Shown here: positions 46,364-55,810 of the stretch, piece after piece
Layout: each line of letters begins with the position of its first letter
Numbering within the stretch: position 1 is the stretch's first letter
Assembly (NCBI RefSeq): GCF_003992625.1
Contig: NZ_RZMW01000041.1
Location: 55,276 to 119,275, forward strand
Source: Pelagibacterium lentulum
GTDB taxonomy: Bacteria; Pseudomonadota; Alphaproteobacteria; Rhizobiales; Devosiaceae
Direction of reading: 5' to 3'
DNA length: 64,000 nt
Notes under the pieces: model-generated
What the model was told of the DNA's origin: nothing
What the model saw: the letters and a program-made list of their open reading frames with translations, nothing else
Database searches by the model: none
Made by a program: the position numbers and the translations under genes

Positions 46364-46389
46364 CCCGATCAACAGGGCAAAGTGCATTG

Positions 46390-47229
46390 TTACTTTGCAT
46401 CCGGTGCGTTTTCAGCCACCGGATAAATGCCCAGAATCTTGAAATGATCGGAAAAGAATCCCAACTCCTCGAGCGCGAACTGGACATTGCGGTCTTCAGG
46501 GTGACCTTCGATATCGGCGTAAAATTGCGTTGCAGTAAATGAGCCGCCGACCATATAGCTTTCGAGTTTGGTCATGTTGACGCCGTTCGTGGCAAACCCG
46601 CCCATGGCCTTGTATAGCGCTGCTGGCACGTTGCGCACCCGGAACACGAAAGTGGTTTTGATCCGCGTACCGTTTGGCTTGGGTGTTTGCGGCTCGCGCG
46701 CCATAATGAGAAAGCGTGTCGTATTGTGCTCTGCGTCCTCTATGTTTTCCGCTATAACATCGAGGCCATAAATTTCTGCCGCAAAGCGCGAAGCGATGGC
46801 GCCAACCGATTTGTCGGCCTTGAGAGCGACTTCCTTGGCCGAACCTGCTGTGTCGACCGCATTTATGGTGCGCAGACCGTGCTTCTTTATGAAGGTGCGG
46901 CATTGGCCGAGTGCCACTGAAAGCGACTGTACCGCCTTGACGTCGGACAGCGTCGCACCGGGAACCGCCAGTAGGTTCATGCGTACGGGCAAGTAATATT
47001 CACCGATGATATAAAGCCCGCTTTCGGGCAGGATATGGTGAATATCGGTAATCCGGCCATAGAGCGAATTTTCCACCGGCACAACCGCATAATCGGCAGC
47101 GCCCGATTGTACCGCGCCGATGGTTTCCTCGAACGTGACGCATGGCATCGGCGCATCGTCAGGAAAAACGGCAACCGTCGTCGCATGGCTGAATGCCCCC
47201 AATTCCCCTTGAAACGCGATATTTCTCAT
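46390..47229 (-). CDS. pheA: Prephenate dehydratase
   Basis: A 279-residue monofunctional prephenate dehydratase of phenylalanine synthesis. IAFQGELGAFSHATTVAVFP begins the catalytic domain, DYAVVPVENSLYGRITDIH follows, and EHNTTRFLIMAR holds the catalytic Thr of the TRF motif. The C-terminal ACT domain (about 195-270; ALYKAMGGFATNGVNMTKLE) would bind Phe for feedback control. There is no chorismate mutase domain. Confidence 0.95.
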   Translation of the reverse strand: MRNIAFQGELGAFSHATTVAVFPDDAPMPCVTFEETIGAVQSGAADYAVVPVENSLYGRITDIHHILPESGLYIIGEYYLPVRMNLLAVPGATLSDVKAVQSLSVALGQCRTFIKKHGLRTINAVDTAGSAKEVALKADKSVGAIASRFAAEIYGLDVIAENIEDAEHNTTRFLIMAREPQTPKPNGTRIKTTFVFRVRNVPAALYKAMGGFATNGVNMTKLESYMVGGSFTATQFYADIEGHPEDRNVQFALEELGFFSDHFKILGIYPVAENAPDAK

Positions 47230-47549
47230 TGTCCTCTAAGCCCTTTTATCAAGATCCGCCCAGACCGGATGCGGCGCCACTAATGGCCCCGGCGACCAAT
47301 CAAGTCAATTGCACCATGGCTTTAACCATGCCATAGGCAGGTCTTGCGGGAATTGTCGCACCCGGCCAATGCCAGTTGCGCCGGTCAAAGCTTCTATTAT
47401 AAGGTCCGCGCGAGCTTTTGGAGGCGAATCCATCTAGTTTGGCGCGAGCGCCTATCTTTCGGGCGATTTGGATTTGTCTTGAACGGCACAGAACACACAT
47501 TCAGCACTGCCGGCGCCGGCGGGGGTAACGGTACGGAGAGACCGAAATT
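47230..47549. other. Divergent intergenic region pheA / cytochrome c
   Basis: 320 bases without a supportable gene. It must hold promoters for pheA (left) and the cytochrome gene (right); an SD-like ACGGAGAGACC lies just before ATG 47550. A weak ATGGC...GCCAT repeat lies near 47315-47335. No riboswitch or RNA gene was recognised. Confidence 0.5.
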
Positions 47550-48281
47550 ATGAATTCGTTTGAACTCAACAAGATTTTCGGCGCCATCCTTGGTGCGCTG
47601 GTATTCGTCATGGGTGTCGGGTTTATTGCAGAAGCCATATATCGGCCCATCGAGAATCGCGGCGCAACCTATGAATTGCCGGAGCCGGAAATTGCCGAAG
47701 GACAAACCGGCCCTGTCGTGCAGGAAATCGAACCAATCGCCGTACGCATGCAGACCGCATCGGCTGAAGCGGGCGAACGCCTGATGAACCGCTGCCAGTC
47801 TTGTCACGATTATTCGGAAGCCAATGCCAACCGCACAGGCCCCGGCATCTATAACATCATGGGCGAAGTGATCGCGCATCACGACGATTTCAACTATTCG
47901 GACGCTCTGATTGCACTGCGCGAACAAGGCGAGGTCTGGGATTACCAGCACATGGATGACTTCCTTGCTTCGCCCCGTAATTTCGCGCCAGGCACGCGCA
48001 TGACCTTTGCCGGGCTTTCCAATCCGCAAGATCGTGCAAACATGATCGCATTTTTGCGCACCCTTTCGCCCAATCCGATCGACCTGCCTGAAGTATCGGC
48101 AGAGGACGTTGTTGAAGATGAAGCAGACGCCAATAATGCTTCGGCGGCAGAAGCAGACGACGCAACATCGGTCCCGGCGGAAGACGCGGCTGCGACCGAC
48201 GCCGAGGCAACTGACGTGGATGTGGAAGCCGAGGCCGAAGTTGCTCCGGTTGAGGACGAAAACGCGGAAGCTGCTCAATAG
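47550..48281 (+). CDS. Membrane-anchored c-type cytochrome (CycM-like)
   Basis: A 243-residue class I cytochrome c with an uncleaved N-terminal anchor (about 10-30). The heme site is C82-Q-S-C85-H86, with Met151 (GTRMTFAGL) as the likely axial ligand, and TGPGIYNIMG matches the mitochondrial-type fold. In Alphaproteobacteria such proteins (cytochrome c552/CycM) carry electrons from the bc1 complex to aa3 oxidase. After residue 180 a tail of about 60 residues is nearly all Glu, Asp, Ala and Val (AEDVVEDEADANNASAAEAD and onwards), unusual for the family. A strong terminator follows. Confidence 0.9.
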   Translation: MNSFELNKIFGAILGALVFVMGVGFIAEAIYRPIENRGATYELPEPEIAEGQTGPVVQEIEPIAVRMQTASAEAGERLMNRCQSCHDYSEANANRTGPGIYNIMGEVIAHHDDFNYSDALIALREQGEVWDYQHMDDFLASPRNFAPGTRMTFAGLSNPQDRANMIAFLRTLSPNPIDLPEVSAEDVVEDEADANNASAAEADDATSVPAEDAAATDAEATDVDVEAEAEVAPVEDENAEAAQ

Positions 48282-48310
48282 TCAGAAGGCGTTGCATTTG
48301 AGAATCGCAA

Positions 48311-48341
48311 AGGGCCGTGCAATTGTTGCATGGCCTTTTTG
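48311..48341 (+). terminator. Rho-independent terminator after the cytochrome gene
   Basis: GGCCGTGCAA and TTGCATGGCC pair across a 3-nt loop (one G-T pair), preceded by AAAG and followed by TTTTTGTT, 30 bp after the cytochrome stop. The ghrA-like gene starts 19 bp beyond it. Confidence 0.88.
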
Positions 48342-48359
48342 TTATGGGTAGGAAAAGAT

Positions 48360-49298
48360 ATGGCCTTATTGTTGCACTTGTCGGACGTGAACGAACATGC
48401 GTGGGCGGAAGGGCTGCAATCGGCCCTCGGTGGTTATCCGGTCCTGCGACGCGATGAGTCCTTCGATCCGGGCAATATCCATTACATTTTTGCGTGGAAG
48501 CCTGCCCAAGACGCGTTCGACGGTCTGGACAATCTCAAGGCTATTTTTTCGCTCGGTGCCGGGGTCGATGCCCTGCTCGCCCACCCGCGCCTGCCCGACG
48601 TACCGATCGTTCGGTTTGTCGATGACGAATTGACCCAGTGCATGAGCGATTACGTCGTCGCCAATGTGACAATGCATCAACGGCTTTTCACTCGCTACAA
48701 GGCGCATCAAAGGGCCAAGGTCTGGAGCCAGCTATATCCGCCCGCTGCTTTTGAGATCAATGTGGGGATCATGGGACTGGGCGTTCTCGGTCTTGATGCT
48801 GCGCAAAAGCTAAGCCTGCTAGGCTTTAACGTAAAGGGTTGGAGCCGCAGCCCCAAAAGCGTTGAGAACGTGGAAACCTTTGCAGGGCCGGATGGCCTGG
48901 ATCCGTTCCTTGCGAGCACAGATATTCTTGTCAATCTTCTGCCGCTCACGCCTGAGACCGAGGGCATTCTCAACTACGAAACCTTCCGCAAACTGCGCCG
49001 CAGGCTCATTGGCGGACCGGTGATCATCAATGCGGCCCGTGGCAAGCACCAGCGGGAAGCCGATATCGTCCGCGCGCTCGGCGATGGCACGCTTTCTGCC
49101 GCCAGCCTTGATGTTTTCGAGGTCGAGCCATTGCCCAAGGACAGCCCGCTCTGGACGATCGAAACCTGTTTCATCACCCCCCATATTGCCGCGATTTCAA
49201 ACGAGCGCTCGGGAGTGAAGTATTTTGCGCAGATGCTGCTCGACCACGAAGCCGGCAAGCCACTGCGCAATGTCGTTGATCGCGACCGGGGCTACTGA
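48360..49298 (+). CDS. Glyoxylate/hydroxypyruvate reductase A-like 2-hydroxyacid dehydrogenase
   Basis: A 312-residue D-2-hydroxyacid dehydrogenase of the GhrA type. NLKAIFSLGAGVDALL, the NAD(P)-loop GIMGLGVLGLDAAQKL, INAARGKHQ with the catalytic Arg, EPLPKDSPLW with the Glu and TPHIAAIS with the His are in order. It should reduce glyoxylate and hydroxypyruvate with NADPH in the cytosol. ATG 48360 has TAGGAAA upstream. Its end overlaps the convergent aminopeptidase by 7 bp. Confidence 0.9.
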   Translation: MALLLHLSDVNEHAWAEGLQSALGGYPVLRRDESFDPGNIHYIFAWKPAQDAFDGLDNLKAIFSLGAGVDALLAHPRLPDVPIVRFVDDELTQCMSDYVVANVTMHQRLFTRYKAHQRAKVWSQLYPPAAFEINVGIMGLGVLGLDAAQKLSLLGFNVKGWSRSPKSVENVETFAGPDGLDPFLASTDILVNLLPLTPETEGILNYETFRKLRRRLIGGPVIINAARGKHQREADIVRALGDGTLSAASLDVFEVEPLPKDSPLWTIETCFITPHIAAISNERSGVKYFAQMLLDHEAGKPLRNVVDRDRGY

Positions 49299-50635
49299 CC
49301 GTATCGCTCCTTGAGCATGCCATAAAGCGCGCGGATGCCCTGGTCCGTGCCGCCGAATGGATGACCGGGGCGAGCTTCCGGCGCCCAGCCGAAGATGTCG
49401 AGATGTACCCAGTCTGTTTGCTGTCTGGTGAACCGATTGAGAAACAGTGCCGCCGTAATCGATCCGGCAAAGGGGCCATTCGAGATATGATTGATGTCAG
49501 CGATCTTTGACTCGAGCATCTTGTCATAACCCGGCCACAGCGGCATGTGCCAAAGCGGATCGCCCAGTGCCAGACCGGATTTCATGATGCGCGCAGCCAG
49601 TTCATCGTCGCGCGCGTAAAGCGGCGGCAGTTCAGGGCCGAGCGCCACGCGGGCCGCGCCGGTCAGCGTGGCCATGTCGATTACAAGGTCGGGATCTTCT
49701 TCATCGGCAAGCGTCAGAGCGTCAGCCAGGATGAGGCGCCCTTCTGCATCGGTGTTGCCGATTTCGACCGTAAGCCCCTTGCGCGATGGCAGAACGTCGC
49801 CGGGCCGGAAGGCCGAGCCGGAAATGGCATTTTCCACGATCGGCAGCAGAACGCGTAAACGCACCTTCAGCTTGGCATCGATAATGGCATGAGCGAGTCC
49901 CAGCACGTTGGCTGCGCCACCCATATCCTTTTTCATCAGTGCCATGGAATTGCCGGGCTTGATATTGAGCCCGCCGGTATCGAACGTCACGCCCTTGCCT
50001 ACAAGCGTCAGTTTGGGATGGTTTGCGTTGCCCCATGTCAAATCCATCAGCCGCGGGGGTTGGCTGGACGCGCGCCCAACCGTGTGGATGAGCGGGAAAT
50101 TTTCTTCGATCAGATCATCGCCCATAACCATGGCGACATTCATTTTCCGCGCACGGGCAAAATAGCGGACCGAGGCCTCGAACAGCTCGGGGCCGAGATC
50201 ATTGGCCGGCGTATTGATGAGGTCGCGGGCAATCGAGGCTGCCTCGGCGAGCCGCTTGACTTCAGCGCTATCGGCCTTTTCAGGCATTTTCAGTTCCGGC
50301 GCGGCCTTTCCCTTTTTGTAGCGGTCGAAGCGGTAGGCTCCCAGAAGGAAACCGAGCGCCGCCAGATCGGGGTCGCCAAAATTGCCCTTGAGTTCATAAG
50401 AGCCCTCTTGCAGTGCTGCCGAGGCCGCGCCGAGCGCAAGCGGCGCTGCCTTGCCGGGCGCCCCCATACCGAACAAATAAGCGCCAATATCACCTTCGCT
50501 ATCTGGCAGGGCCAGCAACCTGCCACTCTGGCCGGCAAAGCCATTGGCCTTGGCCCATTGCAATTGTTCCTGCGAGAGACCGGCGCCTTCAAGCTCACCC
50601 TCGCTGACACAGATAATGGGTTGGGAATCGCTCAT
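49292..50635 (-). CDS. Leucyl aminopeptidase (M17 family)
   Basis: A 447-residue dizinc aminopeptidase. The M17 signature GNTDAEGRLILADAL lies in the C-terminal catalytic domain, preceded by LVGKGVTFDTGGLNIKPG and MKKDMGGAANVLG, which contribute metal and catalytic Lys/Arg residues. The N-terminal domain (1-140) is divergent, as in the PepB-like alphaproteobacterial form. ATG 50635 has an AGGAG SD 8 nt upstream. It stands alone, convergent with the reductase. Confidence 0.9.
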   Translation of the reverse strand: MSDSQPIICVSEGELEGAGLSQEQLQWAKANGFAGQSGRLLALPDSEGDIGAYLFGMGAPGKAAPLALGAASAALQEGSYELKGNFGDPDLAALGFLLGAYRFDRYKKGKAAPELKMPEKADSAEVKRLAEAASIARDLINTPANDLGPELFEASVRYFARARKMNVAMVMGDDLIEENFPLIHTVGRASSQPPRLMDLTWGNANHPKLTLVGKGVTFDTGGLNIKPGNSMALMKKDMGGAANVLGLAHAIIDAKLKVRLRVLLPIVENAISGSAFRPGDVLPSRKGLTVEIGNTDAEGRLILADALTLADEEDPDLVIDMATLTGAARVALGPELPPLYARDDELAARIMKSGLALGDPLWHMPLWPGYDKMLESKIADINHISNGPFAGSITAALFLNRFTRQQTDWVHLDIFGWAPEARPGHPFGGTDQGIRALYGMLKERYGQ

Positions 50636-50791
50636 TGCTCGTCTCCTGGTCAGGCATTCGCTTTGGCTCCATTGTGTATCGGTTCCCCCCAAGCGAGGCA
50701 ATCGCCAAGCCCTGCTTTAACCGGCTGTTAGGGTTAATGATTTATGCATTTGCAGAACGGCGCCGCGCGTCGATCGGGTTTGGAGTTGAGG

Positions 50792-51577
50792 ATGGCCGCA
50801 GGATTTGGCGCATTCTGGCGCGTATCACGGATTGCTGTATTGGCCGGGGTTGCTGCGCTGGCGCTTTCAGCGTGTGCGTCGAACCGTACGACTGGCCCTG
50901 TCAGCGCCGATTACTCCAATCTCTCGGGTCCGCAAATTCAGGCGACCGTTGCCGATCTTACCCAGCGCTATCGTTCCGATCCGCGTAATCGCGAGCTTGG
51001 CATACACTATTCAGCGGCACTGCGTGCCGCCGGGCAGAACAGCCAGGCAGTCCTCGTGATGGAAAACCTCATGGCCCAGCATGGCCGCGATCCAGATGTC
51101 GGGTTGGCCTATGCAAAAGCGCTGTCATCGGAAGGGCGTTTCGAGCAGGCGCTGACGGTTGTTGAAAATGCTATAAACCGCGTCGCGCCCGACTGGGAAC
51201 CCCTATCGGTAAAAGGTGCCATTCTCGATCAGATGGGCCAGCATCAACCGGCCCGGCAGGCCTATACACAGGCCTTACTACTGGCTCCTGAGCGCCCAGG
51301 CCTGCACGCCAATCTCGGTCTGTCCTATGCCATGACCGGCGAATTGGATTCGGCGGAACGGCATCTGCGACAGGCAGTGAGCCTTCCAGGCGCGTCAAGC
51401 CGCGTGCGGCAGAATCTCGCCCTCGTGCTTGGCTTGAAGGGGCAGTTCGAGCAGGCGCGCGCCATTTACGCCCAAGAGCTTCCCCCTGAAGAGGTGGAAG
51501 CCAATATGGCCTATATTCGTGCCATGCTGACCCAGCAGAACCGCTGGGACACGATCCGCGGCGATACACAGGGCTAG
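50792..51577 (+). CDS. TPR-repeat lipoprotein, TadD-like
   Basis: A 261-residue lipoprotein. A signal sequence ending LALSACAS has a clear lipobox (L-S-A-C, Cys at about 27). Four to five TPR units follow, for example APDWEPLSVKGAILDQMGQH, QPARQAYTQALLLAPERPGL and HANLGLSYAMTGELDSAERH. The layout matches TadD, the pilotin-like outer-membrane lipoprotein of Flp pilus assembly, but no tad genes are in the window. ATG 50792 is chosen because GGAG lies 6 nt upstream and the signal peptide follows. The stop overlaps mgtE's. Confidence 0.8.
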   Translation: MAAGFGAFWRVSRIAVLAGVAALALSACASNRTTGPVSADYSNLSGPQIQATVADLTQRYRSDPRNRELGIHYSAALRAAGQNSQAVLVMENLMAQHGRDPDVGLAYAKALSSEGRFEQALTVVENAINRVAPDWEPLSVKGAILDQMGQHQPARQAYTQALLLAPERPGLHANLGLSYAMTGELDSAERHLRQAVSLPGASSRVRQNLALVLGLKGQFEQARAIYAQELPPEEVEANMAYIRAMLTQQNRWDTIRGDTQG

Positions 51578-52911
51578 AGCAACCAGGCGGTCGCGATTGC
51601 AAAGTAGATCAGTACGCCAACCGCGTCTGCTATCGAGGTCACGAGAGGCCCGCTGGCTGTCGCCGGATCCATGCGAAAGCGCGTTAGAATGAACGGCAGC
51701 GTCATGCCGATGAGCGAGCCGACCAGCACGATTATAATCATTGACACCGAGACCACGACAGCGATTTCCGGCCCGCCGCGCCAAACGCCTATGCCATAAA
51801 TAGCAAGCGCCATTGTCAGACCCAGCAGTCCGGCAACCAGCGTTTCGCGTCCCAGCATTTTACCCCAGTCCGCAGTCCGAACATCACCAGTCGCGATAGC
51901 GCGCACCATCAGCGTGGCCGCCTGCGCACCGGCGTTACCACCCGAGGCAATCAGCAGCGGCAGGAAGAACAAGAGCGCCAGATGCGATGCGATCGTGTCT
52001 TCAAAATATGCGATGCCGGCGCCCGAAAAGATATTCCCGAACACCAGCAGCACCAACCAGGCAACGCGGGCACGATACAGAATGAATATCCCGGCATCGC
52101 GGACGCTTTCACCAAGGCCGCGCACGGTGCCGGACTTGTGAAAGTCTTCGGTCGCCTCCTGGGTGATAACGTCGATTGCGTCGTCGTGGGTTACGATGCC
52201 AACAATGCGTCCGTCGGCATCGACGACCGGCAGGGCCAACCTGTCATAGCGCGCGATCTTTTGAGCGACCGATTCCTGATCTTCATCGACGCTGACTGCA
52301 AGCGTATTGCGCTCCATAACCTTTTCGATCCTGGTGGCCGGAGCAACCAGGATCAGGTCCTGGAGCCGCACCGAACCGATCAGCTTGCGTTCTGGATCGA
52401 TAACATAAGCACGGTAGATGGTTTCCTTGTCAGGCGCTTCAAGGCGCAGTTTGTCGAGTGCCTGCCGCGCGGTGATGTCCGGGGTCAGCACCGCGTAGTC
52501 CGAGGTCATAATGGCCCCGGCGGTGCCTTCCTTGTAACCGGCAAGGCGGCGGATATCTTCACGCTCGGCTTGTGCCAACGCTGGAAGCAAAGCCTCCTGC
52601 TCTTCCTCGGAAAGCGCGTTGAAAAGATCGGCGCGATCGTCCGAATCCATTTCGGTAACGATCGCGGCAAGGCGCGCACGCGGCGCCGATTTGGCAAGTT
52701 CGACCTGCACTTCGCGGTCGAGATAGCCAAGCACTTCCGCCTGCCGCTGCAATTCCAGCAGGTCAAGCACGCGCCAATCGATGTCCGCGTCATGTTCGGT
52801 AAGGAATTGCGCGATATCTGCCGCGTGTTGAGTGGCAAGGAATTCGCGATTGGTCGCGTTTCCTACGCCATTTTCCATGGCGAGGTCTTGAGCGAGTGTG
52901 TCGAAGGTCAT
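51574..52911 (-). CDS. mgtE: Magnesium transporter MgtE
   Basis: A 445-residue Mg2+ channel. The N domain (about 30-125; RLAAIVTEMDSDDRADLFNA) is followed by two CBS domains (about 135-260; IMTSDYAVLTPDITARQALD and IGSVRLQDLILVAPATR) and five TM helices, with SGGNAGAQAATLMVRAIATG at the pore entrance. Mg2+ binding between the CBS domains closes the channel. ATG 52911 with GAGG 8 nt upstream is chosen. The 280-bp upstream region has no Mg2+ riboswitch I could recognise. Confidence 0.93.
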   Translation of the reverse strand: MTFDTLAQDLAMENGVGNATNREFLATQHAADIAQFLTEHDADIDWRVLDLLELQRQAEVLGYLDREVQVELAKSAPRARLAAIVTEMDSDDRADLFNALSEEEQEALLPALAQAEREDIRRLAGYKEGTAGAIMTSDYAVLTPDITARQALDKLRLEAPDKETIYRAYVIDPERKLIGSVRLQDLILVAPATRIEKVMERNTLAVSVDEDQESVAQKIARYDRLALPVVDADGRIVGIVTHDDAIDVITQEATEDFHKSGTVRGLGESVRDAGIFILYRARVAWLVLLVFGNIFSGAGIAYFEDTIASHLALLFFLPLLIASGGNAGAQAATLMVRAIATGDVRTADWGKMLGRETLVAGLLGLTMALAIYGIGVWRGGPEIAVVVSVSMIIIVLVGSLIGMTLPFILTRFRMDPATASGPLVTSIADAVGVLIYFAIATAWLL

Positions 52912-53192
52912 TGGTCTGCCTCGTCTTTTCTGCCGCGCCATGCGGGCGGCGTCCGAGACTTAGGCAGTCCGGGGAGCTAGGCCCGTCTACTATCCCGGGC
53001 GCAGCATGAAGGGTGCGGCACCATATTGATTTCGCAACGACTGGAAGGGTCGTCCATCGGGTTAGAGCCTGTGTTGTTAAAAGGAATGGCAGGACAAACA
53101 CTTGGATTGCGTCGGCCACGCCAACTTATGGCGAAGCCTATAGTCACAATCAAGAGCAATTGCGCGATTTGGATACAGTTGAAACCGGCGGA

Positions 53193-53936
53193 TCACCGCG
53201 CAGAGCGCTTGGTGTGGGCCAGAAGCATATCCTTGGCTTCATTGATCCGTGCGGCCAGGAAGGACGAGCCGCCGTGATCGGGATGAACCTTTTTCATCAG
53301 TTCCCGATGTGCCCTGCGAATCTCGTCGGCCGAAGCGCCCGGCTTGAGGCCGAGAACGTCATAGGCTTCATCGATGCTGCCCAGACCCGAACTGCGCCCG
53401 GCAGGCCTTTCGGTTTCCTCGCGCTGCCCGTCATCCATGCCGAAATGCTCGGCAAAATACTCGCGCCAGCCCTTGCGATTGGCGTCGAGCCAGCTTTCAA
53501 GCAGAGCGATGGAATCTGGATCCTCGCTAACCTCGTCATAAAGCGCCCAACATTCGTCGGGACCAAGAGACGCCAGATCGCGCCCGGAAAACAGCCCCTC
53601 GCGCACAGTTCCACTGACCGAACCGGTCTCATGCTCGAGCTTCATGGAAAAATAGCGGCTCTTGACGGTAGAGGCATTGTTGGCGCTGGACATGCCCGCA
53701 CCGAAATCGATGGGACCGAGCCTGCCGCGCATCAAGACGCCTGCGGCACCCATGGCAATGAAACTGCCCAGCATGATATTGCCGCGCAGAGCGACAATGG
53801 CGGCAGCGGCCATCATGGCAAGCCCGAAAATCCAACGCAACGTCCGCACAAGGCGGCGAATTTCGCCCTGAGTATAGAGGGAGTAAAGATAGACCAGCAA
53901 AACGACAATCGCCGATCCGGCGAGCACCCACGTCAT
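53193..53936 (-). CDS. Membrane-anchored J-domain protein
   Basis: A 247-residue DnaJ-family co-chaperone with an unusual layout. Hydrophobic helices lie at about 3-20, 36-50 and 54-69, a cytosolic linker follows, and a C-terminal J domain (187-247) has DEAYDVLGLKPGASADEIRR and the intact HPD at 218-220 that stimulates DnaK. This resembles DjlA/Tim14-type tethered J proteins. It overlaps the vWA gene by an ATGA junction, so the two are made together. The client is unknown. Confidence 0.85.
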   Translation of the reverse strand: MTWVLAGSAIVVLLVYLYSLYTQGEIRRLVRTLRWIFGLAMMAAAAIVALRGNIMLGSFIAMGAAGVLMRGRLGPIDFGAGMSSANNASTVKSRYFSMKLEHETGSVSGTVREGLFSGRDLASLGPDECWALYDEVSEDPDSIALLESWLDANRKGWREYFAEHFGMDDGQREETERPAGRSSGLGSIDEAYDVLGLKPGASADEIRRAHRELMKKVHPDHGGSSFLAARINEAKDMLLAHTKRSAR

Positions 53937-54664
53937 TTCAATTGCTCGAGCAGGAGTTTGGCCGATCCGCTGCGCTGTAATTGCAAAGCCTTGCGCCCGC
54001 CGGTTGCAAAAGCGGCAACGGCGCGGAGCAACGCCGCCAGTTCCTTGGAGGCCGAGGAGTCGAACCGGGCATATGCGCCCTTGGTCAGACGCGCGAATTC
54101 GCGAAATGCGTTTTCCGCTATCGGATCATGGCCTTCCTGAAAGACAAACATCGGGCAGCCAAGCAAGCCGAGTTCGCCCGCCTTTTGCGCCAACCGGTCG
54201 ATGTCTTCCTCCATCGCGTCTCCAACATAGACCACCGCGTTGATCTTTTCCTTCTTGTGCTCGTTGCGTGCGTGAGAGAGCACTTTGGAAATCTGCGTAT
54301 GACCACCCCGGCAGTCGATGCCGCTCATAAGGTCCGCCAGCGCCCGCGCATTGGCAACCCATTTGGAAGACCGGCATTCGCCAAAGCCGCGGAAATAGAT
54401 CAGTTGCACGTCGAGCCCGCCTGTATCGGCGACGGCTTCGAACATTTCGGCCTGCAACTGACAGGCAAGGTCCCATGTCGGCTGGCGGCTCATCGTGGCA
54501 TCGAGTGCAAACAACAGCCGTCCGCGACCACCGCCTTCACCCGCCTTGGCCTCGGTCATTGCACCAACCTTGGCGATGAAATCGGACACAGCCGAACTTG
54601 CCTTGCCCGCATCGGATTTCGATGCAGGGGATTGGGGTCTGGTACTGGGTCGCTTTTCGGCCAA
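53933..54664 (-). CDS. von Willebrand factor A domain protein
   Basis: A 243-residue cytosolic vWA protein. The MIDAS metal site is D55-A-T57-M-S59 (LLFALDATMSRQ), T123 (GGHTQISK) and D149 (VYVGDAME), a functional D-x-T/S-x-S set. The first 40 residues are Ser/Lys/Ala-rich and probably disordered. TTG 54664 has AAGGAGAG at SD distance; a longer frame from 54763 has no SD. No signal or TM is present. It overlaps the J-domain gene downstream and lies 147 bp downstream of the epimerase gene. vWA proteins with MoxR- or Ter-type partners act as assembly scaffolds; here the partner appears to be the J protein. Confidence 0.83.
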   Translation of the reverse strand: MAEKRPSTRPQSPASKSDAGKASSAVSDFIAKVGAMTEAKAGEGGGRGRLLFALDATMSRQPTWDLACQLQAEMFEAVADTGGLDVQLIYFRGFGECRSSKWVANARALADLMSGIDCRGGHTQISKVLSHARNEHKKEKINAVVYVGDAMEEDIDRLAQKAGELGLLGCPMFVFQEGHDPIAENAFREFARLTKGAYARFDSSASKELAALLRAVAAFATGGRKALQLQRSGSAKLLLEQLK

Positions 54665-54811
54665 TAAATCTCTCCTTGGTGCCAAATATGGGCCGCTCAA
54701 GCTGTCCCTGCAAGAGCGTTCGGGCCGGAACTTCAACACCAAAGAGGGATCGAGCACGAACAAGGACGCCGGCCCAGGTTGCGGCTACTGCTGCGCCAGG
54801 GGTAGCGCGGC

Positions 54812-55699
54812 TCAGATATACTGGCGCCAGTTGTGCTTTTCGGAAAAGCCAAGCACTTTACGTATCTTGCGATTTGACAATGGCGCCTCAAACTCGCCCA
54901 TCTCCCGGATGACCGGCGTATTGGGCGCAAATTTTCTGAGAACGTCCGCCGTTGGCTCGTTGGTCGTGATCGTGTCGTTGACGGCATTAAAGACCTGAAA
55001 GCCCAGACCATCTTTCTTAATGCACAGGTCCACGATCTGACCGAGGTCGCGCGCGTCGATATAGCTCCAGGCATTGCGCTTGCGCGAAGCGGGATCGGCT
55101 GCAAAGCGCGGGAAGCGATCATACTCATGCGGCTCGATCACGTTTCCGATCCTAAGGGCATAAATATCTGCGCCGCTGCGCATCGCAAAGGCGCGCGCCG
55201 TCTTTTCATTAATCAGTTTTGAAAGCCCATAGCTATCCATGGGATCAATATCGTAGTCTTCTTCCAGCGGAAAGGAGGCGTAATCCTTGTCGCCTTCGGC
55301 AAAACAGACCCCGTAAGTGGTTTCGCTCGACGCGACAATAATTTTCCGGATGCCCAGCTTCACGGCAGCCTCGATCACGTTGTAGGTCGAGATCACATTG
55401 GTCCTGTAGGTCTCATTGTCGGGGCGCAGCAGGATACGCGGCACAGCGGCAAAATGAACCACCGCATCGACAGGTGCCGGGCCTTTGCCCGTCGCAAGCC
55501 CATCGAAATCGAAATGCATCGAAAGCGCGTTGAAGGTTTCGCCGCTATCGGTCAGATCGGTCGTAAGCGTATTGACGCCAGGACAATCGAGCGGCGCAAG
55601 GTCGAGATTGAAAACCGAATGGCCCTGATCGAGCAGATAGGGAATGACGTGGCGTCCCGCCTTGCCGCTGCCTCCGGTAAATACGATCCGTTTGCTCAT
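54812..55699 (-). CDS. Extended SDR / NAD-dependent epimerase-dehydratase
   Basis: A 295-residue short-chain dehydrogenase of the epimerase type. The NAD loop is FTGGSGKAGRH (7-17), the active site is Y157-x-x-x-K161 (SYGLSK), and VASSETTYG holds the Ser/Thr. The order is that of UDP-sugar epimerases or uronate dehydrogenases. ATG 55699 has a perfect AGGAGG SD. It lies within the leftward cluster but with gaps of 111 and 147 bp on either side, so it may have its own promoter. The substrate is unknown. Confidence 0.85.
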   Translation of the reverse strand: MSKRIVFTGGSGKAGRHVIPYLLDQGHSVFNLDLAPLDCPGVNTLTTDLTDSGETFNALSMHFDFDGLATGKGPAPVDAVVHFAAVPRILLRPDNETYRTNVISTYNVIEAAVKLGIRKIIVASSETTYGVCFAEGDKDYASFPLEEDYDIDPMDSYGLSKLINEKTARAFAMRSGADIYALRIGNVIEPHEYDRFPRFAADPASRKRNAWSYIDARDLGQIVDLCIKKDGLGFQVFNAVNDTITTNEPTADVLRKFAPNTPVIREMGEFEAPLSNRKIRKVLGFSEKHNWRQYI

Positions 55700-55810
55700 A
55701 TCGTTCCCTCCTGTTTCAAGACCAGCGGCATATACCGTTTTGGCGGCACCATAGAGCAACCGTTACGCTTATGCGTCCGGTTTCGATTTTATTTTTTCAG
55801 AATGCGTGCG

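Noticed and set aside
52912-53192. Looked for an M-box or ykoK-type Mg2+ riboswitch before mgtE
   Set aside because: No conserved core was recognisable in the 280-bp leader on the mgtE strand.
53013-54140. 375-codon rightward frame across the J-domain and vWA genes
   Set aside because: It is opposite two genes with intact signature motifs and SDs and has no domain of its own.
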